Shown here: positions 16,347-24,859 of the stretch, one piece after another
Layout of the letters: the number at the start of each line of letters is the position of its first letter
How positions within the stretch are numbered: the first letter of the stretch is position 1
NCBI GenBank assembly: GCA_025356085.1
Contig: JANXUV010000012.1
Location: 1-39,843, forward strand
From: Betaproteobacteria bacterium
GTDB lineage: Bacteria; Pseudomonadota; Gammaproteobacteria; Burkholderiales; SG8-39
Direction: 5' to 3'
Length of the DNA stretch: 39,843 bases
Program-made: the position numbers and the translations under genes
The notes under the pieces: model-generated
The model's database searches: none
What the model was told of the DNA's origin: nothing
The model's input: the letters and a program-made list of their open reading frames with translations, nothing else

Positions 16347-17543
16347 TTAAATGGTCCCGGAGCGTTGCAACTCTTGCTGCTCTGACTCCGACAGGCCCAG
16401 CCAGCCGCCATAGACCTCGGCATTGTGCGCGCCCGCGGCGGGCCCCGCCGTGCGCACCTCGCCCGGCGTCGCCGACAGCCGCGGCACGACGCAGGGCACG
16501 GCGACCGAGCCGAAATCGGCGTCCGCGGCGCGCGTGATGGCGTTGCGGGCCAGAAAGTGCGGGTCCTTCGCGATGTCGGCATTGGAATTCACCGGCGCCG
16601 CGGCGACGCCGGCTTCCGACAACTCGCGCACGGCATCGCCCGCTTTGCGCGCGCCGATCCAGGCGGCGACGATGGCGTTCAGTTCGGGCTGGTGCTGCAT
16701 GCGCTGCTGGTTGCTCGCGTAGCGCGCATCCGCGAGCAGGTCTTCGCGATTGAGCAATTTGCACAGACGCTGGAACACGTTCTGCGTGGCGGCGGTGAAG
16801 CTCACCCAGGCGCCGTCGCCGGCGAGGAACATGCCGCTGGGCGAGACGTAGGCGTTGCCGTTGCCGACCGGCTCGTGCACCTGGCCGAGCTGGTCCCATT
16901 CGATCGGCAATACCTCGAGAAGCCGCAGCATGGCTTCCGTGCAGGACAGGTCGATCTCCTGGCCGGGCGCCTCGGGATGCTTCGCCCGGTGCAGCAGCGC
17001 GGTGAGCACGCCGAAGGCGCCGAACACGCCGGAGATCGGGTCGCCGATCGGGTAGCCCGGATGGTTGGGTGCCGCGTTTGGCGCGCGCGTAATGTAGGCG
17101 AGCCCCGAATAGGCCTCGAACAGGCGCGCGAAGCCGGCGTAGCCTGCGTAGGGACCGGTCTGGCCAAAGCCGGTGACGCGCAGGATCACCAGCTTGGGCT
17201 GCGCTGTCCAGAGCACGTCCTTGTCCAGGTTCCAGCGGTCGAGGGTGCCGGGGCGGTAGTTCTCGATCAGCACATCGAAGCGCGGCAGGAGTTTCAGGAA
17301 CAGCGCCTGGCCTTCGGGCTTGCGCAGGTCGAGCGTGACCGCGCGCTTGTTGCGATTCACTGCCTTCCAAAGCAGCGGCTTGCCGTCCTTGTGCGGCGGT
17401 AGCGCGCGCAGCGGGTCGCCCCCGCCGGGGAGTTCGACCTTCAGGACATCCGCGCCGAAATCGCCGAGCAGCGCCGCGGCGAACGGGCCGGCGATGACGT
17501 TGGAAATATCGAGGACTTTCAGGCCCTCGAGCGGGCCGCTCAT
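16347..17543 (-). CDS. CaiB/BaiF family (family III) CoA-transferase
   Basis: 398 residues. Family III CoA-transferases move CoA between carboxylic acids through an aspartyl-CoA anhydride. The conserved start GPLEGLKVLDISNVIAGPFAAALLGDFGADV, the CoA-contacting region and the catalytic Asp168 in YPIGDPISGVFGAFG are present, at the position expected from the CaiB/Frc family. The C-terminus has PHFLARNAI and PRLSATPGEV typical of the group. The start ATG overlaps the stop of the alpha-methylacyl-CoA racemase gene (ATGA), so the two are co-translated. Probably activates the substrate, or recycles CoA, for the acyl-CoA route encoded around it. Confidence 0.94.
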   Translation of the reverse strand: MSGPLEGLKVLDISNVIAGPFAAALLGDFGADVLKVELPGGGDPLRALPPHKDGKPLLWKAVNRNKRAVTLDLRKPEGQALFLKLLPRFDVLIENYRPGTLDRWNLDKDVLWTAQPKLVILRVTGFGQTGPYAGYAGFARLFEAYSGLAYITRAPNAAPNHPGYPIGDPISGVFGAFGVLTALLHRAKHPEAPGQEIDLSCTEAMLRLLEVLPIEWDQLGQVHEPVGNGNAYVSPSGMFLAGDGAWVSFTAATQNVFQRLCKLLNREDLLADARYASNQQRMQHQPELNAIVAAWIGARKAGDAVRELSEAGVAAAPVNSNADIAKDPHFLARNAITRAADADFGSVAVPCVVPRLSATPGEVRTAGPAAGAHNAEVYGGWLGLSESEQQELQRSGTI

Positions 17544-18685
17544 GCGAAGCCGAGGCCTTTTTCTTTCAATGAGGAAATTTCGTTTTCAGAAAATCCCCAG
17601 TCCGCCAGCGCCTGCCTGCCGCCTTCGCCGCGTTCGGGCGGCGCGCGGCGGATCTTTCCTGGCGTGCGCGAGAAGCGCGGCGCGGGCGCCGGCTGGTCTA
17701 CTTTTCCGACCCGCGTGTAGGTGCCGCGGGCGGCGTTATGAGGATGCGCCTGCGCTTCGGAGAAGGTCAGTACAGGAGCGAAGCACGCGTCCGAGCCATC
17801 GAACACGATGCACCATTCGTCACGTGTTTTGGTTTTGAATGTTTCAGTAAAAGATTTCCTCAGGGCTGGCCAGCCCTTGCGGTCCATCTGTGCCGGGAGG
17901 TCGCGGCCTTGCAATCCCAGACGCAATAGCAATTCCTCGTAAAACTTTGGCTCGATGGAACCGATGGCGACGTACTTGCCGTCCCTGGTTTCGTAGGCGT
18001 CGTACCAGGGCGCGCCGGTATCGAGCACGTTTTCGCCGCGCACTTCGCTCCAGCGCTTGCCGGCCATCATTCCCGAGAACATCGCGGCGAGCAGCGAGGC
18101 ACCGTCCACCATCGCCGCGTCCACCACCTGGCCCTTGCCCGATCGCCGCGCCTCCACCAGCGCGCAGGCGATGCCGAAGGCGAGCAGCATGCCGCCGCCG
18201 CCGAAATCGCCGACCAGGTTCAGCGGCGGCACCGGCGCACTGCCGGCGCGGCCGATGGCGTGCAGCACGCCGGTGAGCGCGATGTAGTTGATGTCGTGTC
18301 CGGCGCGCGCCGCGAGCGGCCCGTCCTGGCCCCAGCCGGTCATGCGTCCATAGACCAGCTTCGGATTCTGCTTCAGCAGTACCTCCGGCCCGAGCCCGAG
18401 CCGTTCCATCACGCCCGGCCGAAAACCTTCGATCACGGCGTCGGCCCTTGCGGCCAGCTCGAGCGCCGCCGCAATGCCGCTTTTGGATTTCAGGTCCAGC
18501 GTCGCCGAGCGCCGGCCGCGCATCATCACGTCGAACCAGCGGTCGCGGCCGAAACCGAGGCGCGGATCGTCCGGGCGGTCGACCAGCAGCACGTCGGCGC
18601 CCATGTCGGCGAGCATCATCCCGCAGAACGGCCCGGGGCCGATCGCTTCGAATTCTAGGATTTTCAGTCCGGCGAGCGGTCCCAT
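17540..18685 (-). CDS. Alpha-methylacyl-CoA racemase (CaiB/BaiF fold)
   Basis: 381 residues from ATG 18685. It resembles mycobacterial MCR/AMACR: the proposed catalytic His130 and nearby Asp ([13 protein letters not shown]), Asp160 ([11 protein letters not shown]) and the Glu of [12 protein letters not shown] correspond to the His/Asp/Glu set of that enzyme. It interconverts (2R)- and (2S)-methylacyl-CoA thioesters so that methyl-branched acids can enter beta-oxidation, because acyl-CoA dehydrogenases accept only the S form. The long upstream ORF extension is Arg-rich shadow sequence inside DUF808 and was rejected. It overlaps the DUF808 gene by 22 bases and the CoA-transferase gene by 4. Its presence points to a methyl-branched substrate. 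Confidence 0.92.
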   Translation of the reverse strand: MGPLAGLKILEFEAIGPGPFCGMMLADMGADVLLVDRPDDPRLGFGRDRWFDVMMRGRRSATLDLKSKSGIAAALELAARADAVIEGFRPGVMERLGLGPEVLLKQNPKLVYGRMTGWGQDGPLAARAGHDINYIALTGVLHAIGRAGSAPVPPLNLVGDFGGGGMLLAFGIACALVEARRSGKGQVVDAAMVDGASLLAAMFSGMMAGKRWSEVRGENVLDTGAPWYDAYETRDGKYVAIGSIEPKFYEELLLRLGLQGRDLPAQMDRKGWPALRKSFTETFKTKTRDEWCIVFDGSDACFAPVLTFSEAQAHPHNAARGTYTRVGKVDQPAPAPRFSRTPGKIRRAPPERGEGGRQALADWGFSENEISSLKEKGLGFA

Positions 18686-19539
18686 CGCGCAATGATAGCC
18701 CGTGCCAGCATCACCGCTCCGAGCACCAGGGCGCCGGCTGCGATGCCGGCGACGCCATCCAGCGCCAGCGTTGCCGGCATGCCCGCATTTTCTACGAGGC
18801 GGCGCAGGGGCGGGATGCCGTGGACCAGGATGCCGCCGCCGACCAGAAACATCGCTGCGGTGCCGACGACCGAAAGCCCTTTCATGAGCCAAGGCGCGAG
18901 CCGGAGGAGTCCGACGCCCAGGGCGCGCGGGAATTTTCCCTGGCGGTGGCTGAGATAGAGGCCAGCGTCATCCAGCTTGACGATGCCGGCCACCAGTCCA
19001 TAGACGCCCACCGTCATCAGGATCGCGATGCCGGAGAGCACCGTGACCTGCGTCGCGAAATTCGCATCGGCGACGATGCCGAGAGAAATGACGACGATCT
19101 CGGCCGAGAGGATGAAATCGGTGCGGATCGCGCCCTTGATTTTGTCTTTTTCGAAAGCGACCAGGTCCACCGCCGGGTCTGCCGGTTGGTGCGGCCGGTG
19201 CTCGGGTTTTCCGCGGTGGACCAGCTTCTCGAAGCCCTCGTAGCAGAGGTAGGCGCCGCCGATCATCAAAAGTGGCGTCACCAGCGAGGGCGCAAGCGCG
19301 CTGATCGCCAGCGCCGACGGCACCAGGATCAGTTTGTTGACGAAGGAGCCCTTGGCGACGGCCCAGACCACCGGTAGCTCGCGCTCGGCCCGCACGCCTG
19401 CCACCTGCTGGGCGTTCAGCGCAAGGTCGTCGCCCAGCACCCCGGCGGTCTTCTGCGCGGCGGTCCTGGTCAGCAGCGCCACGTCGTCGAGGACCGTGGC
19501 GATGTCGTCGAGCAATGCCAGCAGGCTTCCGGCGGACAC
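18664..19539 (-). CDS. DUF808 family inner-membrane protein (YedI-like)
   Basis: 291 residues with the family start [21 protein letters not shown], the conserved [17 protein letters not shown], and several hydrophobic segments (about 65-85, 90-105, 145-170, 175-195, 220-245 and 255-280). The family is of unknown function; members are multi-pass inner-membrane proteins. It lies between the acyl-CoA dehydrogenase (4-base gap upstream) and the racemase (22-base overlap downstream), so it is expressed with catabolic genes. A transport-related or scaffold role would be speculation. Confidence 0.92.
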   Translation of the reverse strand: MSAGSLLALLDDIATVLDDVALLTRTAAQKTAGVLGDDLALNAQQVAGVRAERELPVVWAVAKGSFVNKLILVPSALAISALAPSLVTPLLMIGGAYLCYEGFEKLVHRGKPEHRPHQPADPAVDLVAFEKDKIKGAIRTDFILSAEIVVISLGIVADANFATQVTVLSGIAILMTVGVYGLVAGIVKLDDAGLYLSHRQGKFPRALGVGLLRLAPWLMKGLSVVGTAAMFLVGGGILVHGIPPLRRLVENAGMPATLALDGVAGIAAGALVLGAVMLARAIIARWDRSPD

Positions 19540-19543
19540 TTGT

Positions 19544-20686
19544 TTACCTCAACAGCTGCTTGGCGATGTTGAGCAGGTGGATCTGGCTGGTGCCTTCATA
19601 GATGCGGAAGGCGCGCACATCGCGGTAGAAGCGCTCGATGCCGCGGCCCTTGACGTAGCCTTGCCCGCCGAATACCTGCACCGCGCGGTCGGCGACGCGG
19701 CCGCACATCTCGGTGGCGTAGTATTTGCACATGGAGACGTCCATGGTCACGTCTTCGCCGAGGTCGCGCTTCCGGGCGGTCTCCAGGATCAGCGCGCGCG
19801 CCGCCTCGATTTCGATCTTCGATTCCGCCAGCATCGCCTGCACCAGCTGGAATTCGCCGATCGGCTTGCCGAATTGCTGGCGCTCGCGCGCGTAGGCAAT
19901 CGCTTCGTCGAGCATGCGGATCGCCGGGCCGGTGCACAATGCGGCGAGGTTCACGCGCTGCTTGTTGAGCACCTTCATCACCGTCCTGAAGCCGCGACCC
20001 GGCTCGCCGCCGATGATCGCCGATGCCGGCACGCGGCAGTCCTTGAGGTGAACCTCGCCGATCGGCGCGCCTTCCTGGCCCATCTTCGGCGTCGAGCCGC
20101 CGGTCGTGAGGCCAGGCGTGCCGCGCTCGATGAGAAAAGCGCTGACGCCGCCGGCACCCTTGTTGTCCGGGTCGCTGCGCGCGAAGACCTGGAACAGGTC
20201 CGCGACGGGAGCGAGCGTGATGTAGCGCTTGGTTCCGTTCAGGACGTAGTGGTCGCCGTCCCTGACTGCCGTCGATTGCAGCGACGTGGCGTCCGAGCCC
20301 GCTTCCGGTTCGGTAAGCGCGAGGCAGCCGAGGAGTTCACCCGACGCGAGCCGGGGCAGATATTTGCGCTTCTGTTCCGCGGTGCCGTCCTGGATTATCG
20401 CCTCGGCGCCGATGCCGGCATTGGTCGCGCCGTGCACGCGGTAGGCGACCGAGCACTGCGAGAGTTCGATGAATGCGAGCGCAAGCTCTTCAGTGCTCAG
20501 GCCTGCGCCACCATATTCTTCCGGGATGCTCCAGCCGTAGCTGCCGAGCTTGCGCATCGCGGCGATGTCTTCATCGGGAATGCGGTCCTCGCGCTCGACG
20601 CGGTCCTCGTTCGGGATTGCAACCTCGCGTACGAAGCGGCGGATTTCCGCGAGCAGCCGCGCCTGCCTTGCGGCATCGCGAATCAC
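19544..20686 (-). CDS. Acyl-CoA dehydrogenase
   Basis: 380 residues, the usual length for a homotetrameric acyl-CoA dehydrogenase. It has the N-terminal helical domain, the flavin-binding [16 protein letters not shown] and beta domain, then the C-terminal helices with [25 protein letters not shown], and the catalytic base Glu364 in [12 protein letters not shown]. The reaction is FAD-dependent alpha,beta-dehydrogenation of an acyl-CoA, with electrons passed to ETF. The start is GTG at 20686, directly after the IclR stop codon (TGA-GTG), so regulator and enzyme form one transcription unit. The first gene of the minus catabolic arm after the regulator. Confidence 0.94.
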   Translation of the reverse strand: MIRDAARQARLLAEIRRFVREVAIPNEDRVEREDRIPDEDIAAMRKLGSYGWSIPEEYGGAGLSTEELALAFIELSQCSVAYRVHGATNAGIGAEAIIQDGTAEQKRKYLPRLASGELLGCLALTEPEAGSDATSLQSTAVRDGDHYVLNGTKRYITLAPVADLFQVFARSDPDNKGAGGVSAFLIERGTPGLTTGGSTPKMGQEGAPIGEVHLKDCRVPASAIIGGEPGRGFRTVMKVLNKQRVNLAALCTGPAIRMLDEAIAYARERQQFGKPIGEFQLVQAMLAESKIEIEAARALILETARKRDLGEDVTMDVSMCKYYATEMCGRVADRAVQVFGGQGYVKGRGIERFYRDVRAFRIYEGTSQIHLLNIAKQLLR

Positions 20687-21511
20687 TCAATTAATTCCCA
20701 CCGCCGCTTCGATATTGCGCACCATCGCCACCAGGCGCGGGCCGATATCGTCCTCGAGCTGGCCTTTCTTCAGCACGAACGCCGGCACGCCGCAGTTGAA
20801 AGTGACGATCTCGCCATCCACGTTGCGCCGCATCGGCGTGCCAACGGCGTGCACCTCGCGCCGCAGGTCCCCGCTCGACAGGCAATAGCCCTTGCCGCGA
20901 ATGTCGTCCAGGCCCTTGGTGATTGCCGGCTGGTACTTGCGCAGCATCTCCGGCTCTTTCACCTTCATCTGGTTGAGCACAGCTTCGCGCTCCGGCGGCG
21001 TGCAGGCGTAGAGAAACGCGCGCCCCATCACCGACTGCGCGATCGGCACCGAGGTGCCGATGTCGGGCAGCGTGGTCAGGTTGCCGCTGCGGCAGGCTTC
21101 GACGTAGACAATGTTCAGCCGGTCGCGGATGCCCATGTTCACAGAGCCGTTGGTGTAGTCGGCGAGCTCCTTCATGAACGGGCGCGCGATCTGGCGGATG
21201 CTCATCGAGGCGAGCAGGGGGTAGCCGATCGAAAGCACGGCGGAGCCGAGCTGGTATTTGCCGAGGCGCATGTTGTGGCGCAGGTAGCCCAGCTTGGTGA
21301 GCGTATAGGTGAGCCGCGATACGGTCGGCTTGGGCAGTCCGGTGCGAACCGAGATTTCCTTGTTGCCGAGCATCGGCTCGAGCGGGGTGAAGCAGCGCAG
21401 CACCTCCAGCCCGCGCGCGAGCGTGGTCGCGAACTGGCGGTCGCCCTCGTGCTCGTAGCTGTAGGGGCTGGACGCCGGGGAAAGCGACTCTACTGGGTCG
21501 GTTGCGCCCAT
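20687..21511 (-). CDS. IclR family transcriptional regulator
   Basis: 274 residues. The N-terminal winged helix-turn-helix (about 28-90: FATTLARGLEVLRCF, then KEISVRTGLPKPTVSRLTYTLTKLGYL) is followed by the IclR effector domain (about 105-270: LADYTNGSVNMGIRD, MGRAFLYACTPPERE, GYCLSSGDLRREVHAVGTPM and CGVPAF). This group often governs aromatic, terpenoid or organic-acid catabolism and binds the pathway substrate or intermediate. An AGGAG ribosome binding site precedes the ATG. It is transcribed away from the SDR-P450 arm and co-directionally with the acyl-CoA dehydrogenase/racemase arm, so it is well placed to control both through the 137-base intergenic region. Confidence 0.95.
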   Translation of the reverse strand: MGATDPVESLSPASSPYSYEHEGDRQFATTLARGLEVLRCFTPLEPMLGNKEISVRTGLPKPTVSRLTYTLTKLGYLRHNMRLGKYQLGSAVLSIGYPLLASMSIRQIARPFMKELADYTNGSVNMGIRDRLNIVYVEACRSGNLTTLPDIGTSVPIAQSVMGRAFLYACTPPEREAVLNQMKVKEPEMLRKYQPAITKGLDDIRGKGYCLSSGDLRREVHAVGTPMRRNVDGEIVTFNCGVPAFVLKKGQLEDDIGPRLVAMVRNIEAAVGIN

Positions 21512-21561
21512 GGATATCTCCTAAATTGGTGCCGCTGGCGATAAGCTAGCGCTGCGGCGGA

Positions 21562-21599
21562 GCGTGGATTTGTTTCGCATTTCGATATTCCATCCACGC
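21562..21599. promoter_or_regulatory. Candidate IclR operator (inverted repeat)
   Basis: A perfect 8-bp inverted repeat, GCGTGGAT (21562-21569) and ATCCACGC (21592-21599), flanks an AT-rich 22-base centre containing TTCGCATTTCGA. It lies in the middle of the 137-base region between the divergent IclR and SDR genes. The position and symmetry fit a regulator site; assignment to the adjacent IclR protein is inference. Confidence 0.5.
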
Positions 21600-21648
21600 C
21601 GATCCCCTGTCAACTTAGTCATATTGAAAATCACATAGTGAAACTCCC

Positions 21649-22416
21649 ATGCCCAAGTCATTGTTTGAACTGAAGGGGAAGGTCGCGCTGATCACCGGCT
21701 CCACGCGCGGCATCGGCAAATCCATCGCCGAGGAACTGGCCCTGGCCGGCTGCAAGGTCGTCATCTCCAGCCGCAAGGCCGAGGCCTGCGAGGAAGTGCG
21801 CGCCGAGTTCGAAAAGCAGGGCTACGAAGTAATGGCCCAGCGCTGCAACGTCTCGCGCAAGGAGGAAGTGCAGGCGCTGGTCGACAAGACCGTCGCCAAG
21901 TGGGGCCGCGTGGACATCGCGGTGGCGAACGCCGCGGTGAATCCGTATTACGGGCCGCTGCACGCGATCCCGGACGAGGCGTTCGACAAGGTGTTCCTCA
22001 ACAACGTGAAAAGCGTGCTGTGGCTGGCCGGCATGACCCTGCCGGGCATGGCCGAGCGCGGTGGCGGCAGCTTCATCACCATCGGCTCGATCGGCGGCAT
22101 CATCGCCAACACTGTGATCGGCGCCTACGGCATGTCGAAAGCCGCCGACCATCACTTGGTGCGCAACCTGGCGACCGAATGGGGGCCGAAGAATGTGCGC
22201 GTGAATGCCATCGCGCCCGGCCTGATCAAGACCGACTTCGCCAAGGCGCTCTGGGAAGACGAAAAGCGCCGGAAGGAGCGCGAAGAGAACACGCCGCTTC
22301 GGCGCCTGGGTGTGCCGCGCGACATCGGTGGGATCGCCGTGTTCCTCGCTTCGGACGCTGCCGCGTTCATCACCGGCCAGGTGATCGTCGCCGACGGCGG
22401 GGTGACCATCATTTGA
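21649..22416 (+). CDS. Short-chain dehydrogenase/reductase
   Basis: 255 residues with complete SDR motifs: TGSTRGIGKS (about 17-26), ANAA at the NNAG position, Ser in TIGSIGG, Tyr-x3-Lys in GAYGMSKAADHHLV, and the family ending FITGQVIVADGG. FabG-like overall; probably oxidises a hydroxyl produced in the pathway or a 3-hydroxyacyl-CoA. It is the first gene of the plus catabolic arm, opposite the IclR regulator. CATAGT (21634-21639) lies 9 bases before the ATG and no ribosome binding site is visible, so this start may also be leaderless. Its stop overlaps a TTG start of the next gene (TTGA). Confidence 0.94.
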   Translation: MPKSLFELKGKVALITGSTRGIGKSIAEELALAGCKVVISSRKAEACEEVRAEFEKQGYEVMAQRCNVSRKEEVQALVDKTVAKWGRVDIAVANAAVNPYYGPLHAIPDEAFDKVFLNNVKSVLWLAGMTLPGMAERGGGSFITIGSIGGIIANTVIGAYGMSKAADHHLVRNLATEWGPKNVRVNAIAPGLIKTDFAKALWEDEKRRKEREENTPLRRLGVPRDIGGIAVFLASDAAAFITGQVIVADGGVTII

Positions 22417-23390
22417 AGGCCTATCGAGTTCATCAAGGGGGCAAGTTCGGCGAAGGCCGGTTCGACACCATGAACGTCGACGAACTGGATGCGGGCGACG
22501 TGGTGGTGCGCATCGCCTACGCCAGCATCAACTACAAGGACGCGCTCACCGCGCGCGGCAAGGCGAAGATCGCGATGAAGTTCCCGCTTGTTGTCGGAAT
22601 CGATCTCGCCGGCGTCGTGGAGGAATCGTCCGATGCCCGCTTTAGCAAGGGCGACGAGGTGATCGTGCACAGCTTCGGCCTCGGCGCCGAGCACGACGGC
22701 GGCTACGCGGAGGTTGGGCGCTTTCCGGCCGACTGGGTGATCCCGCTGCCGAAGGGATTGAGCCTGTTCGAAGCGAGCGCGCTCGGCGTGGCCGGCAATA
22801 CCGCGGCCTGGGCGATCGACCTGATGGAGTTGAACGGCCTCGCGCCGCAGAAGGGGAAGGTGCTGGTCAATGGCGCGACGGGAGGCGTGGCGTCGATCGC
22901 AATCGATATCCTGGCGCAGCGCGGCTATCACGTCGTTGCAATGAGCGGCAAGGCGTCGCAGGCCGACTACCTGAAGAGCCTGGGCGCCAAGGATGTGATC
23001 GGCCGGGCTGACGTTCCCGAACGGCAACGCCCTCTGGAGGATCCCCAATGGGCGGGCGCGATGGATTCGGTCGGCGGCGCGCAGCTCGGCTGGCTGATCC
23101 GTCGCATGCGGCGCGACGGCGTCATCGCCGCGTTCGGCAATGCCTCGGGCGCGGCCTTCGACGGCAACGTCTTGCCTTTCATCCTGCGCGGGGTACGATT
23201 GCTTGGCGTGAACGTCAACAACCCATACGAGACCATGGCCCGCTTGTGGCAGAGACTCGCGACCGACCTGCGGCCGAAGCATCTGGACCACATCGCGCGC
23301 CGCATCCGCTTCGACCAGCTGGAGGGCGCGTTCGACGATTTGCTTGCAGCGAAAGTGACCGGTCGCCAGGTCGTGGATTTTTCGCTGTGA
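22413..23390 (+). CDS. YhdH/AcuI-like medium-chain reductase with TTG start
   Basis: 325 residues of the acrylyl-CoA reductase/YhdH branch of the zinc-free MDR family. Diagnostic features are ASINYKDALTARGKAKIAMKFP, GIDLAGVVEESSDARFSKGD, the cofactor loop VNGATGGVASIAIDIL and the ending GRQVVDF. The start is taken as TTG at 22413, because the family sequence (KAYRVHQ) begins immediately after it and TTG shares TTGA with the SDR stop. Relatives reduce the double bond of acrylyl-CoA or related enoyl compounds with NADPH. Here it could reduce an enoyl intermediate of the pathway. Its end overlaps the ferredoxin start (GTGA), so the arm is tightly coupled. Confidence 0.9.
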   Translation: MKAYRVHQGGKFGEGRFDTMNVDELDAGDVVVRIAYASINYKDALTARGKAKIAMKFPLVVGIDLAGVVEESSDARFSKGDEVIVHSFGLGAEHDGGYAEVGRFPADWVIPLPKGLSLFEASALGVAGNTAAWAIDLMELNGLAPQKGKVLVNGATGGVASIAIDILAQRGYHVVAMSGKASQADYLKSLGAKDVIGRADVPERQRPLEDPQWAGAMDSVGGAQLGWLIRRMRRDGVIAAFGNASGAAFDGNVLPFILRGVRLLGVNVNNPYETMARLWQRLATDLRPKHLDHIARRIRFDQLEGAFDDLLAAKVTGRQVVDFSL

Positions 23391-23593
23391 AAACGATGCG
23401 CGTCCGCGTCGACGCAGAGCGCTGCCAGGGGCACAATCGCTGCTGCGCGATCGCGCCTGAGCTGTTCGAAGCAGATGAGCTCGGCAACGCGCATGCGAGA
23501 GGTGACGGTGTCGTGCCGCCGCAGCTTGAAGCCAAGGCGCAGCTCGCCATGAAGAATTGCCCGGAACACGCGGTGAGGATCACCAATGAGTAA
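23387..23593 (+). CDS. Ferredoxin with Cys-x2-His-x2-Cys motif, P450 partner
   Basis: A 68-residue ferredoxin. The cluster motif is Cys13-Q-G-His16-N-R-Cys19, then Cys20 and Cys58-Pro59 near the end. A His replaces the second Cys of the usual Cys-x2-Cys-x2-Cys, which in P450-associated bacterial ferredoxins marks [3Fe-4S] proteins or [4Fe-4S] proteins with altered ligands. The start is GTG at 23387 (overlapping the previous stop as GTGA); an ATG three codons on is the alternative. It overlaps the P450 start by eight bases, so the pair is co-translated. It almost certainly passes electrons to that P450. No ferredoxin reductase gene is in view, so a reductase elsewhere must serve it. Confidence 0.93.
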   Translation: MKTMRVRVDAERCQGHNRCCAIAPELFEADELGNAHARGDGVVPPQLEAKAQLAMKNCPEHAVRITNE

Positions 23594-24791
23594 ACCACTC
23601 CCAGTAATGGATTGGGCCACCGACTTCGACCACCGCGATTCGCGCTGGATCGAGGATCCGTTCCCGATCTGGGACGAACTGCGCGGCCGCTGCCCGGTCG
23701 CCCGCTCGGCGCGCTTCGAGGACGGCGCATATTTCGCCTCGCGCTACGCCGAAGTGCGCGAGATTGCCTACGACTCGGAGCATTTCTCCTCGCGCCGGGT
23801 CATCGTGCGAGAAAAGAAAATCACGCCGCAGCCGGCGCCGCCGATCACCTCGGATCCGCCAGAGCACACCCCGGCGCGCAAGCTCCTCTTGCCTGCATTC
23901 TCGCCGCAGATGATTTCGCGCTTGGAGCCGAGGACCCGCACGCTGTGCCGCGAGCTGCTGGACGCGATCGGCGACGCCAAAACCTGCGACGCGGCGGTCG
24001 ACTACGCGCAGCACATCCCGGTACGGCTGATCGCGCACATGCTCGGCGTGCCTGAGAGCGATGGCGACCTGTTTCGCAAATGGATCCACCTGGTGCTGGA
24101 AGTCGGCATCAGTGATGAATCGGTGATCCTGCCGGCGCTGCAGGAAATGAGCGCCTACTTCTTCGCCGAGATCAAGAAGCGTGGCGGCAAGAGGGGCGAT
24201 GACCTGATCAGCTTCCTGCTCGATGCGAGGATCGACGGCCAGCCGCTTTCCGATCCGCATCTGGTCGGCACGCTGCGGCTGCTACTGGTCGCTGGCATCG
24301 ATACCACCTGGAGCGGCATCGGCTCGAGCCTCTGGCATCTGGCGACGCACCCGGAAGACCGGCGCCGGCTGGTCGCGGATCCTTCGCTCATGCCCACGGC
24401 GATCGAGGAATTCCTGCGCGCCTATGCGCCGGTGACGATGGCGCGCGAGGTCGTCAAGGAAACCACCGTCGGCGGCTGCCCGTTCAAGGAGAAGGGGCAG
24501 GTGCTGCTTTCATTCCCCGCGGCAAATCGCGATCCGGCGATGTTCCCCGATGCCGACAAGGTGCTGATCGACCGTGCCGAGAACCGGCACGCGGCTTTTG
24601 GCCTCGGCCGGCATCGCTGCCTGGGCTCGAACCTTGCGCGCCTGGAAATGACCGTGGCGATCGAGGAGTGGCTGGCGCGTTTCCCGGAATTCAATATGAC
24701 CGAGGGCGCTCGCGCAACCTGGTCCGAGGGCACCGTGCGCGGCCCGCGCCGCCTCCCATTCACCCTCGGCAAGGCCCGCAAGCCCGTTTGA
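23586..24791 (+). CDS. Cytochrome P450
   Basis: A 401-residue soluble class I bacterial P450. The I-helix oxygen-activation motif is LLVAGIDTTWSG (Gly-x-Asp-Thr-Thr), the K-helix ExxR is in EEFLRAYAP, and the haem loop AFGLGRHRCLG gives the proximal thiolate Cys345. The early SDPPEHTPARKLLLPAFSP is the C-helix region common to soluble actinobacterial and proteobacterial P450s. With the overlapping ferredoxin gene it forms a monooxygenase whose likely task is the first hydroxylation of a hydrophobic or aromatic-acid substrate. No membrane anchor. The family number and substrate cannot be read from the sequence. Confidence 0.97.
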   Translation: MSKPLPVMDWATDFDHRDSRWIEDPFPIWDELRGRCPVARSARFEDGAYFASRYAEVREIAYDSEHFSSRRVIVREKKITPQPAPPITSDPPEHTPARKLLLPAFSPQMISRLEPRTRTLCRELLDAIGDAKTCDAAVDYAQHIPVRLIAHMLGVPESDGDLFRKWIHLVLEVGISDESVILPALQEMSAYFFAEIKKRGGKRGDDLISFLLDARIDGQPLSDPHLVGTLRLLLVAGIDTTWSGIGSSLWHLATHPEDRRRLVADPSLMPTAIEEFLRAYAPVTMAREVVKETTVGGCPFKEKGQVLLSFPAANRDPAMFPDADKVLIDRAENRHAAFGLGRHRCLGSNLARLEMTVAIEEWLARFPEFNMTEGARATWSEGTVRGPRRLPFTLGKARKPV

Positions 24792-24859
24792 AACACGCTC
24801 GTCGCCCCTGCCCGTAGGCGGCGCGCCGCAGTAAACTTGCAGTCCCACCGGAGGGGACC

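Noticed and set aside
16320-16350. Possible Pho box upstream of the DUF47-pit operon
   Set aside because: Only one half-site-like TTTCATA is present; the second half and the expected 11-base spacing are missing, so I cannot support PhoB control.
18686-18892. N-terminal extension of the alpha-methylacyl-CoA racemase up to 18892
   Set aside because: The extra 69 residues are Arg-rich, lie inside the DUF808 gene and do not resemble the family; ATG 18685 gives the canonical start.
19334-21544. A 736-residue plus-strand ORF opposite DUF808, the acyl-CoA dehydrogenase and the IclR gene
   Set aside because: Its translation is Arg/Ala/His-rich low-complexity sequence without motifs, and it lies exactly antisense to three genes with clear domain signatures. 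It is a product of high GC at third positions.
24792-24859. GCGGCGCGCCGC palindrome in the gap before the large acyl-CoA dehydrogenase subunit
   Set aside because: Such palindromes are expected by chance in very GC-rich DNA, and no T-run or promoter box is attached.
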